This document shows, one piece after another, positions 37,093 through 47,800 of a stretch of DNA of 64,000 bases; the first letter of the stretch is position 1; each line of letters begins with the position of its first letter. Both the position numbers and the translations under genes were made by a program. Source of the DNA: Lanius collurio. Lineage: Eukaryota > Chordata > Aves > Passeriformes > Laniidae. The stretch spans positions 38,355,230-38,419,229 of the forward strand of contig JACBWW010000004.1 of the NCBI GenBank assembly GCA_020086605.1, written 5' to 3'. The notes beneath the pieces were generated by a model. The model worked only from the letters and a program-made list of their open reading frames with translations. It made no database searches and was not told where the DNA came from.

Positions 37093-37640
37093 TTTCATAA
37101 AATTATAGAATATCCTGAGTTGGAAGGGACCCACGAGGATCATTGAGTCCAACTCCTGGCCCTGAACAGGAGCAGAATCCCACCTGAGAGCATTGTCCAA
37201 ATGCTTTTGAACTCTGTCAGGCTTGGTGCTGTGACCACTTCCCTGGGCAGCCTGTTGCAGTGCCCAGCCACCCTCTGGGTGAAGAGCCTTTTCCTGATAC
37301 TCAACCCAAACCTCCCCCAACTCAGCTTCAGGCCATTGCCTCAGGCCCTGCCACTGGTCACCACCAAAGAGAGGAGAGATCAGTGTCTGCCCCTCCTTTT
37401 TCCCTCACAAAGAAGTTGTAGATTGCGATGAGGTCTCCCCTCAGTCTCCTCCAGGGTGGACAGAACAAGTGACCTCACCTGCTTCTCAAGTGGCTCTCCC
37501 TCAAGGCCCTTTGCCATCTTTGTTGCCCTCCTTTGGACACTCTCTAATAGCTTAATGCCTCTTTTGCATTGTGGTGCCCAAAAACTGCACACAGGACTTG
37601 AGGTGAGGTCACATTTGCTCACAGCAGAGCAGGATGATCA
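37093..37640 (-). mobile_element. CR1 LINE with recognisable reverse-transcriptase C-terminus
   Basis: On the plus strand it begins with the reversed CR1 tail (CATAAAATTATAGAATATCC, GAGTTGGAAGGGACCCACGA) and runs through TGACCACTTCCCTGGGCAGCC and GATGAGGTCTCCCCTCAG to CACATTTGCTCACAGCAG. On the minus strand, 37380-37622 encodes the last part of the CR1 reverse-transcriptase protein, including LLESVQRRATKM and LEGEPLEKQVRSL, which are hallmarks of the family. The frame is broken shortly after and the 5' side is truncated, so the copy is inactive. It is the longest single-piece modern CR1 in the window. Confidence 0.96.
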
Positions 37641-39156
37641 TTAAAAATACAGAAAGATGTGGATGTCTTGGTAAGCTGAAAGCTGGCCAATACATTCCTC
37701 TGCATGGCCAAACCTCAATGTATGTGTGTCTGGGTTAAAGAAGATTACAGAGCTATGCCTGCAGAGCAGTGTAGCCTGACCTGGACAGCAATGGAAGTAG
37801 AAGGAAAAGTACAGGCCCCTGGAAGTTAACCAGGAAGGCAAACTTCCCTGTGACGGTGTGACTAAAAACGCTACTCTAATTCTTGGATTTATTACCAGGA
37901 TAGGAGATGGGTTTATTTTTCTGCTGTCAGTCATAGACTTGCTACAGAAGAACAGTCAGCAGTCCAGAAAGGGTGACATTTATGGCTTCAGGAACAATTA
38001 AAAGATTGAAAAATATTTCTTGATTCTGAAAATGTTTAATTTCATCATTTTAGTGTTTTCTTTCTTTTACAGTGGTAATATTTAACCGTTGGAAGAGCAC
38101 TTTATGATTTGTAAATTCTACATCTGTAGAAAATTTTTAAATCAAATTGAGATGTTTTACCTTTAAAACATTGCTCTACTTCAAAGGGGAATTAATCAAA
38201 GAAATCATTACTACAATTTGTACAGCTCAAACAAGTGGCAGCAATGCCATCTGTGACTCTGACAGTAAGGGAAACTGCTCATTTTGCTTGAGGTTAAAGA
38301 ACTACTGAAAAGGTAAGAAGATGCAAGTGAAATTGAAATGAGGGAGAACATATAAGTTTAAGTGGAAATTTTTCTTTTACTATTAGATTTAAAATTAGCT
38401 AATTGAGCTTCTTTATTCTTAACTGCTAGATTATTAACATATTTTTCTTTTAGCTAATATTTAGCCAAACTGTTCATGAAAATTTTTCATTCCTTTGTCT
38501 AGATACCCTGTTAAATTGATCCCTGGCCTCTGGTGATTTTTGTTCTCCCCCTTGAAATATTTCTCAGTAACTTTCCAGTATTGAAATTCCCAGAAACTAA
38601 TGAAACATTCCATGCACATCTCTGTTCAATGGCATAATGCCTCCAGTTATGCAAACTAAAATGGCTCAGTTGATGGCTCTAATTAGCTGTTAAACAGTCC
38701 ACTTCAGTTCTTTTTGTAATTTTCATGTTCTACTCCTGCTGTTTCTTATACCCTCAGTTTTCACTAAAATATGTACTGTTATCCACTTATTCCTGAATAA
38801 CTGTATACAGTCTTTAATCAAATTGACATCATGCACCAAAATTGCATCCATTTTAATTGAATGAATCCAACCATTAACCGTTTGCTGAAGAATACCTTTC
38901 TGCCCACCCAGTCCAAATCCAGTGGTTGCTTGGCACTGTTTGATGTAATGAAGAACAGCAAAACTAAAAGTAAGCTTCCAAAATTCTCATGTAATTCTTG
39001 AACTGCTCCAGGACCAGTTCAGTGACAGGTTTGCCACCATCTTAAGTCAGAGTCAGATGATTCCTTTTTGTACAAGATAAAGAAACCTTGTATATAGGAT
39101 TTGAGACATTTCTCCCTCACAGCAAACAAATAGAAATCGTGCATTAGGAAACAGCC
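37641..39156. other. unique DNA, possible conserved non-coding block
   Basis: No gene was recognised. About 38500-38900 is repeat-free and AT-rich with motifs such as CTCTAATTAGCTGTTAA and TTTTAATTGAATGAATCC, resembling a conserved non-coding element. Conservation is inferred. Confidence 0.3.
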
Positions 39157-39580
39157 TAAGTCTTAAGAGAGGTGGCTGAGGGAATTGGGACTGCTTAGCT
39201 AGGAGAAAAGGCTGAGGGAAAGCCTCCTAACTCTCTACAACTACCTGAAAGGAGATTGTAGTAAGGTGAATGTCAGTCTCTTCTGCAGAGTGGGATGAGG
39301 GGAAATGACCTCATGTTGTGCTGGGGAGGTTTATATTGGAAATTAGGAGAAAATTCTTCACCAAAAGGGTGATCAAGCAAGCTGTCCAGAGAATTAGTTG
39401 GGTCACCACCCCTGGAAATATTTAAAAGATATGTAGACATGGCCCTTTGGGTTTTGTTGTGGAGTTGGCAATGGTGGGTTTATAGTTTCACTTGATCATC
39501 TTGCGTATCTTTTCCAACTTAGTGATTCTATGATCCCATGTTCTGTGAATCTGTGATTCCATGTTCTCTGATTCTATGAA
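39157..39580 (+). mobile_element. CR1 LINE 3' fragment with expanded tail
   Basis: Landmarks are TGGCTGAGGGAATTGGGACTG, CTCTACAACTACCTGAAAGG, GGTTTATATTGGAAATTAGG, GGGTCACCACCCCTGGAAAT, GGTGGGTTTATAGTTTCACT, then CTTTTCCAACTTAGTGATTC. The tail (39523-39580) contains several diverged ATTCTATGA/TTCTGTGA-type units instead of the usual two or three. It is 5'-truncated within the last part of the reverse-transcriptase ORF and has no intact frame. Confidence 0.93.
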
Positions 39581-40365
39581 GTGAATGATTTGTGGCAATT
39601 TTTTGGTACGCTGAATGTCAGTTCATTCTATACAGAGCTACATTGCCTTCCTCTCATAAAACAGTCTGCCACAGCTGTTCAATCACAGATTTACACTGCA
39701 AGCCAGAAAAGCACATCAGCACATTTAGATACACAATTTATTTTGTGGCTGTCAATGGAAATGGCATGTACACATGTAAAAGTGCCTGAATTTCTGAATC
39801 AGAGCCTAAAGAACAACATGCAGGAAAGCCTCTCCTCCACGACTATGCTTTTACTTGACACACAGTAACTTAATACAGGCACCTGGACACCCAGGGATGT
39901 CACTCCCCCCACAGAGAGCAAGTGGGAGGCCAATGGGTACATACTGAAAGAAGAGTTCCTTATTGTTTACTCATCCTACTTGTAAAGAATCTTTAAAAAT
40001 CTTTAAAATATGTGGCTGACAGAGCTTTCATCCTGAAAAATGAGCAGGAGAACAGCCTGACCTCCAACCACCCTACTTTCTTAGGAATTCTGCTGGGGCA
40101 AAAGATGCTTATTCATCTCCTGGGGAAAGCTGGCCAGCCAAGAGCAGAATCCTCTACCTGAATATGAAGGCATCTGAAGCATCCAGCAAAGAGAGCGTCA
40201 AGGATTGCATGCCCTATGGTAACAGACATCTTCATTAAGAAAAAGCCAGGGAAGAGCTGCTGCTATCTGGTTTTCCTCAGGTTTCTGGACCCAGAATAGC
40301 TAAGACCAGATGCTGGGGCAAGTCCTATGTCTCTTGCTCTGCATACTCTAGAGTAACACTGACTC
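39581..40365. other. unique DNA between CR1 and a solo LTR
   Basis: The open frame at 39581-39868 (plus, 95 codons) starts right at the CR1 tail and has no recognisable domain. A GC-richer stretch at 40020-40330 precedes the LTR and could be an old remnant of an internal element, but nothing diagnostic was found. Confidence 0.4.
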
Positions 40366-40639
40366 TGATGCCTTAGGATTTTAGCTTATATATTTTTCAT
40401 ATCCTTTAATACTTTAGTATGTAGTTCTAAGACTCCATGAAGCCTGTTAGCTGCTGTTCTCCTGCTCTGGTCAGACATAACAAATCCTTTCTAGGCCTGG
40501 ACTCAAAGACACCTTACTGTCTCAGGCCCTGAAATGTGTAAACAAAGCCTCTAAATGGGGGGAACAAACTTGGGGTTATTACTTTATTACCTGAAATTTT
40601 AATTGGAGAATTAACCTTGATATTCAGGTGGACCAAACT

Positions 40640-40647
40640 TATAAAAG
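40640..40647 (+). promoter_or_regulatory. TATA box of the solo LTR
   Basis: TATAAAAG is followed by GTATAAAAACCTG, which offers a second TATA-like word. It is placed about 95 bases before the polyadenylation signal, as expected of a retroviral LTR promoter. Confidence 0.6.
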
Positions 40648-40733
40648 TATAAAAACCTGTGACCCAGTCATCCCTTTTGGGTGTAGGCTCTCTGAGGGCT
40701 TTTGACTGCCCAAAGTGTACCTTGAAGGTCCTC

Positions 40734-40739
40734 AATAAA
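40734..40739 (+). terminator. polyadenylation signal of the solo LTR
   Basis: AATAAA lies downstream of the LTR TATA box and before the pyrimidine-rich U5. Confidence 0.6.
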
Positions 40740-41674
40740 CACCCACTTTTATCCTCTTTCTTTTGTCTAGCCTCTATTTTCAGGCAGCCCTATTAAAGCA
40801 TCAACCAATTTTAAATGTCTATATTTTGGATCTAGGAGATTACAGATGCAGGCTGGGGACATATTGCAAATCCTTATGGGGATCTATTTGAAACCAGGAC
40901 TAAGCTCAAGGCACTGATGAGCCAAAACATTTTATCTTGTTTTCTTCCTTGCAAAGAGTCTTTCAGAACCTGTACCTTAGAAGGGAGAGATACTTTAGAT
41001 TCAAATTTACTGAAACCAGGACAGGAGGTAATGTTGTGACCTGCTTGGAGATCTCACCTCTTTCCCATTGATCCCTGACTTGTTTCCAATCTTTACTTTA
41101 AAAATTCCAGCAAAATTGCTGGAAGTTAGGCCTGAATAAAGACTAAGGCATGTGTATTTGTAAGCAGATCTTTTCTTCTGCTCTCCCTTTCCAGCATTTG
41201 TCAAGCCTTTACAGACTGAATGAAATTTTTAAAGGAGAAGGACTAGATTGCTTCATGCCATATCTGTTTATAATCCCTAATTTAGGTTTCTTCGCAGGAA
41301 CTAATTTTTTAACCTGACAATGAAAATAAATAAATAAAGCTGTTATTTAATGAACACCTGGCAAACACCTGGTCAAAGACGATATATCAAAAATACCTAC
41401 TTATTCAATTAAATGAAGGAAAAGAACGTACTCTCCTGGTGTAGTATAATATTTCCCAAGATCTACTTCTATCCAAATGTTTATACAGAGTAAATTATAC
41501 ACCCTGATAATAGACCCTACTTTCCAGCTCCCACAAAAAACAGTTCATCTCATTCTTTCTGTGCAAGTAATCTTAAGGGAAGTGCGTCATTTCCCAGCAT
41601 TTTATCACCTTTAACTTACCCTGAAAATATTTCTCCATATTTCTCTAACCCCTTTTCTTTTTTTCCCTAATCAG

Positions 41675-41780
41675 GAATGTGTTTCTGCTGAGAATTATGA
41701 ACTCTCCTGCTGAGAATGTGAGCATACACGATGGTGCTAAGCAACTGAACACATGCAGAAATGGTCAAGACAGCATGTAA
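41675..41780 (+). other. exon-like segment (weak candidate)
   Basis: A strong acceptor-like tract precedes it: a branch-point-like CTCTAAC at 41643-41649, then CCCCTTTTCTTTTTTTCCC and AATCAG ending at 41674. After one leading G, the frame from 41676 stays open for 34 codons to TAA (41778-41780). It has a polar, coding-like composition including SPAENVSIHDGAKQL. An alternative donor-like GTGAGC at 41718 would make a 43-base internal exon. A 34-codon open run after a chance acceptor is not rare, no family is recognised and no AATAAA lies close downstream. Confidence 0.22.
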
Positions 41781-43919
41781 TTAGAAGTGCGTTCATCACT
41801 TACAAGATTTTGCTGTGAGGTACTGTTCTGTAGTTTTTCCTGGCACTTAAAATATCCAGTTATAATAAGAAGGTTTTTATAATATGAAATAATTCAATTG
41901 TTCCTAAGATTTACTGGGAAAGCTTTAGGCTGCATCTAATGAGTTGCTTCTGGCCCAAAAAACCACATTTTTAAATTAGCTGACTGAACTAAGACATTCA
42001 CATCATTGTTTCTGATTTTTTGCGCTGCCTATTTACTGTAAGAAACAAAGTGTTCTCTTGAAGCCAGCACCACCTCCATGCCCTGCTACTTGCTGTTACC
42101 ATGCCTAGCTGTGAAGAGGTTAATTATGTCCCTCTTTAGACCAGTTCTGAGCCTACAGAATTCTGCATCTTTTCATTTGTGGACATAACTGTGTACCCTT
42201 TCCCTGGATTGCTCACTGTCCCATCCTGTGCACCCTGAAGAGGGTTTGAAGTGATTTATGTGCCACAGCAGCACACAGTAGGCAGGCAAAGAGCATTCAC
42301 ACCTAGAAAAAAGCATTAGCTATACATACTCATGCAAGAGTCAGCTGTCAGCTAACTTCAGTCTCTTTCACTTAGAAGAGAAGTGAGCTGTGGAGTTAAG
42401 AACCTTTTGCAGATTATGATCTGCCTCCAGGCACAGAGCCTACCAATTCAAGACCCTATGCAAATGAGGCATATCAGTGAGTCTCAGCAGCCTTGGAGAG
42501 ACTTAGGGCAGGAATCAAGCATTTCAGTGATGTCATTTGTGCCCATGATGCACAGTGTACATAAAACCAGAGACTTCTGAAAACCTCTGTACACAAGGGT
42601 GACAAGAGTCACTGGTATCATGTGTGCGTGACATGCAACACACAGAGCCCATGTACATGGCAGAGGATGTGATATTTTAAATATCCTATTCAGATTCTCT
42701 AATTAGCCATTTTTATAATGAAACACTGTCTAATATGTCTATTTTCATTACAAATCTCTGCGTAATAGGCATTTCCCTCCTTTCTTGTTCTCTTAGTAGG
42801 ATGAATAATTATAGTGCAATTGAGAAATGTTGCATTTCTGCATATTTTGGTCAAAGTCATAAACCAAATCAATTATTCAAAATTGCTCTGAGTAGAACTT
42901 AATTTTATTACCTACTTGTCAAACACATTAATCAGATGTAATTATTTTTTTTGTCAACCTATTTTCCTTTCTGGTTAGTCTTTTGCAATTATTCTTGCTT
43001 TAAGAAGTCCATTTCTGTACCAAAGAAGGGTTATGTATGCTCATGACTGATGTGTTTCTGTTAGGAAAGAGGAATCATCTTATTTTAGTCCATTATTCAA
43101 ATTTAACATATAAATTCCTCAGTTTTGAGCTCACTGTGTATAAAAATGACACATGAAATTTTTCAGTATAAAGTGCTTGTGCTGTTAATCACAGCTATGC
43201 TGGACTTCTTTCCTTCTATTTTTTAACATTCAGGAGGGCAGAAGCATTTCAAAAGCAGAAAACTGCAATGAACTCTGCATTTTATTTCAATTTTATTTCA
43301 AATAAAGTTGAAATGCATCACTCAAGTCATTTAAACATAAATTTAAAAAGCCTGTAAATCATATTTTTCTCTTAACTATGCTAATTGTCTAAGACTCTTT
43401 ATATCAAGGGAAACAAACCCATTGTTCCTCTTAGGGGTGCGTGACTTGCAAAATTTGTAATGAGATAACATAGGCTTTTAATGCTAGGTCTTTTGGAAAG
43501 CCACTCTAATTCCAGTCAGCAGTGGCTGTAAACTGCTTTCATCTAATAACCATTGAAGTGAGAAACGTCCTCTGTGTCCCTATTTCCTTATTCCTCTCCT
43601 AGGGTTTCTGATAGGCAAGATTTTACTTCAGAGATTGACACAACTGACAGAAAAGACAAGGTTTTGACTAAGCCCAGTGGAGACGTATGCAATATCTCCA
43701 GATTAGCAGCAAAACTCCTCAGATGAGTATCTCAGTTGCAGAATCATTATTCTGGGATTAGTATCATATGTCTCCGTCTTTGCCATCTTCTGAAAAAGTA
43801 GGATATGTAGAACTAAAAATGGTAGGCTATTTCAAAATCCTGGGTGAATAATAGATGAAAAGAAATCTGCATTTCTATGAATGTTCTCTAATCATCATTT
43901 TACTGTATTCCTGTGAAGG

Positions 43920-44567
43920 TTACACTGATGCACCGTGAGAATGGATCGGGCAAATCACACAGTAAGGAGTTGTGTTGCTGATGATTAGAGCAAGCAAAGT
44001 CGAACACTGCTTTCCTGTCATCTCTCTGTAGCACCTCTGAGAGCCACTTGAAAGAAGGGAACAGGCTGTAGCTGTGAGAAGCCTGGCACTTGGCACCAGC
44101 CCTCCAGCTGACAGGACCTGTAATATTGCTTGGGAAGCCCAGTTTCCCACAAGCAGTTCTAGGTTTGGCTGTGTGGAGGAGCTGAGCAAATTCACACGCA
44201 GAGAAACCCATGCTGTGGTTGACAGGCTGTTGTTGGTGCTTAGGCTGGCTTGGGTTCCTCTCCACCACACAGAGTAAGCCTGCAGAGCCCAGTGCTGTGC
44301 AGCAATAGACGTACCAAATACCAAAATTCCTGGGTATTTGAGGGTTTGAGTTCTGCCTGATTCACAGCAGAGTTTTTCTTTCAGGTAGTGCCAGAGTACT
44401 GCAGTTAGAAACTCCCAAGCTCCAGAAAACAGGCAGCTTTGGATGCAGATTAGCTTTTGAGAAAGAAATGCAGTGACTGACCAAATCATGCCAGTCAGCT
44501 GTGCAGGAAACATTGCTAGTATCATCCAGTATGGTGAGACATGCCCTACAAAGCTGTTACACTTCAT
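43920..44567 (-). other. longest open reading frame, no recognised function
   Basis: A minus-strand frame of 215 codons lies in a locally GC-richer stretch. The protein is rich in serine, leucine, alanine and tryptophan, has no signal peptide or domain I can identify, and no convincing splice or promoter context. A second minus frame overlaps it (43900-44268), showing that the low stop density comes from base composition. It is best regarded as a chance frame or part of an old decayed repeat; a lineage-specific transcript is possible but unsupported. Confidence 0.25.
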
Positions 44568-44823
44568 TCTCCCTTTCTCACCTTCTCTTCCTTATGTTGA
44601 CTCTTCAGGTCCTTAAGGCTTCCTGTAGGTGATGTGACACAACACAGCACCTCAGAAGTGGCAGCTCACCACCAGGTACAGTGTCTGTATGAAAAGAGAA
44701 GGGCAGGAGCAGACTGTGGAGTTGTTTGGGGAAATGCTGAAAATGCTTGTTCACAAAAAGGGTTGTGCTTAAAAAGTAGAGTAATGAACAGAGATGGATG
44801 TCTGACTCTCACAAATGCATATT

Positions 44824-44860
44824 GTGGTTTACTGTGATGTTGTCTATCACAGTAAATTAC
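44824..44860. repeat. 15-bp hairpin (inverted repeat)
   Basis: Arms 44824-44838 and 44846-44860 pair over 15 positions, 11 of them a perfect inner stem and two of the outer four G-T wobbles, around a 7-base loop. It is too short for a microRNA precursor. Confidence 0.75.
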
Positions 44861-47800
44861 TTTCAGGGCTGTTTTGCTGCTAATGAAATCTTGTGAGACT
44901 AACCTCAGTAAAAATAATCCTCCTTAGAAAAACAGCTGCCACCAAATCACAGCAAATGTTCCCATCTGGTTTTAGTAAACTTCAAGTCTTTAAACTTTCT
45001 TTTATCAAATGTAGCTTATGGTCTGGTGCTTCAAGTGTAGCAGCAACACTGGAGGACTATCATTTGCCCTGAAAAGTTATGTGCAGGGATAAAACAATAG
45101 GAGCCCTTCAGGGTTAGGTCCTCCTTTCCATCACATTCACATACAGAGTCAAGGCACAGACACGCTTGCATCAAGGCAAGGAATGAAGTTTATCCTTATG
45201 CTATGCAAGGTATAGCTAAAAAAGCACTTTAGTTGCAAATACATCTTTATTTAATATAAAATTATTATATTCACAATTATCTATCTGACTATGTAGTCAC
45301 AAAAGAGGAATCAGAACCAAAATTATAACCTGGGGGGAAAAAACTTGCCTCTCTTGTATTACTAAAGGACAAATGGAGTCATTAATCTGATACATACACT
45401 TTTAGTAAAATAGAAAATACTGCAAGTAAAAAAAAATTACATTTTGTGTGTGCTCACTGCCTTCCATAAAGCTGTATAATTGTATTTACATCAGATAATG
45501 CTTCACATCCCTCCCTTTGGTAGAAACTAGAGGTCCATACCAAATGAAATTCATTTATCTGAACATCCATTTCAAATGGGGAGTGAAAAGTACAATTTCC
45601 TTATCCCCATCTGATCCACTTGTCTAGCTTTTCTTTCTTTTGCTGTTATTTTTCTTTTGTCTGTCTTTAATTCATAGTCTCTGGTATGAATAGTTCCTGC
45701 TAACTTCATCGGCTTTGTGTTATCTCCTCTCTTAATAGTGTTTTCCAGTTCAACTTTCCTGATACTCACCTACATGTATATGGATTTAAAGGTACTTTTC
45801 AGCCTATCAGATAAATCCCAGATGATAGAAATCTTTCATCCTAGAACGACTTCTCATCATTTGATTTGTATCCGGGCACATGGCCCAGAAGGAAAGCTGC
45901 TGGTGTCCATGGGTGGGTGGGCAGGAAATCCATGCACTTTCTGTTCACATCCATCTCTACTGCAGAGCTGCTGCTTTACAGCAAAAAATAGTAACTCTCC
46001 TGAACATGTATTTAGCTGCTGTGATTCTCAATGCCTTCCTCATACACAAGCCATGCTTATTCACATTTCCTCTCCCCTTCCCTTCTTCCATTCTATAAAA
46101 ATAAATTATTTATCCTTTTGTGCACAAACATGATTTAGCACGTCCATTTCTTGTGCAGGGGATTCTACCAGGTAAAAAATATCAGAAATTTCTAAGGCCA
46201 GAAACTGACAGAATATCCTGCTCTAAGTATATGCATCCATGCTGAAATCTGCACATGTGATGGAGCTTAGATTCCAATTGATCCATCTTCCTTATACAAA
46301 TCTTGGATGATCTGACAGACATTTTGCAATATACAATACAAGTAACACAGGCAGAATTGCTTGATTTTCATTCAATTGCAATTAATTTAATAGAAGAAAA
46401 AATTATTCCATTATATTCTGTGTCCATGTATGTGGAAAACCACAAAATAATACTTTTTGTCTCACGTATTTTTTCCACAAATTTCTCTACCAAAATCCCT
46501 TACTAAACAATCACTGGAGCCAACTGACAGTAGGTCCATGAACCACCTCTCACTATTTTTCAAAATATGATGGTGTTTCAGCAGTATCCTAATTTTCACT
46601 TAAAACCTGGGCAGGTTTTCCATCCACCCAAAGAAGAGGGCTGAATTTTGCTTCCAAGGGGGTCTTGAAAACAGAAAATTTATCACTGGCTGCAGTCTGG
46701 GGAGCTGCAAAACTGGGGTTCACTTCATATTTTATGAACAACATATGTACATAGAAACTTTACTGAGACAAACTGTACCTGGCAAAGATATTCATGAATG
46801 TTGTCAGAAATCTGAATGTGAGTTTCAAGAGATAATGTTTCTGGTGCCATGTAAATGTGTCCCAGTAAGCTATTTGCTGAGACTTGATTCTTCAGACAAC
46901 AACGAATCCATATAGGTGTTGCTGTGGTAAACTTGTCTTTGACATTGTGTAGTAACAGTGACATTTCTGTTGTGATTCATAGTGCTGTTGTCAAATCAGT
47001 GGATTAATGGCAGTGCTACCTCAGAACCAGTTATTGATGTTTAGCTGACAGCCACCTGCCACATTTTCATACTGATACTGAAAAACGAGCCTTGGAATTC
47101 CATAACAGCCACTGCTCCTTTGAAGTGCGCTGTTATTACTTAGAGCATGCCAGCAAGAGGAAGAGATGAAGTGAAAACCTCACCTAAAGAGAGAGGCTAG
47201 ATTTTTCTTGAAATCCATCACTCAGAGTTCCATCGTCGAACTGGCAAATGCCAGAGTCCCAAACAATGACATCCTGGTAAATAGTAAGCATAAACATGAG
47301 GCCTAGGAATCAGGGAAATGAAAACTGAAAAAAGAGATTTATGGCAGGAGGGAAAGAAGATGGTTTTTGGAGAGTTTTGGCTCTATTATTATGAGACGTT
47401 CTTTATCTGCTGCAAAATAGATGTGGTTGGTAAGAGCTGCTGCTGTGCCATTGCATTGCAATTGGCTTATCTCAGGTCAAAAGAGTGAGGAGAACAGCTC
47501 ACAGCTCAGAAATTCAGTCTATAAACAGCTGAGATGTTTGTTAGGTTGTGTGAAGCTGGGAAAAAGCTGTGGAGAGAGAAGGGCAGCACTAGTGGGAGTA
47601 AACCTTGGGAGATATAGTCCATAAAAATCAAAAAGCCACTAGTACTGTCTGTGGAGAGGCTCAAAGGGCAGTGCAGTGCAGATTCAGGCTTCTGGGGACA
47701 GGATGATTCCATTTTCAAGGCTTCTGGAGCAGAGAACCTACAGGAGAAATCTGTGACTCTTAAAATAAAAAGAGAAAGTAGCTAGATCTGGCTAAGGAGG

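Larger units (their letters stand above)
40366..40803 (+). mobile_element. solo LTR with intact termini
   Basis: The element starts TGATGCCTTAGG and ends AAAGCATCA, giving a perfect 6-base terminal inverted repeat (TGATGC/GCATCA). Inside are a TATA box (TATAAAAG, 40640-40647), a polyadenylation signal (AATAAA, 40734-40739) about 95 bases downstream and a pyrimidine-rich U5 (TATCCTCTTTCTTTTGTCTAG). This order (U3 promoter, R, U5) fixes plus orientation. No second LTR or internal gene lies within reach, so it is a solo LTR. No clear target-site duplication is seen. Family is not named with certainty; ERV1 or ERVL class is possible. Confidence 0.85.
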
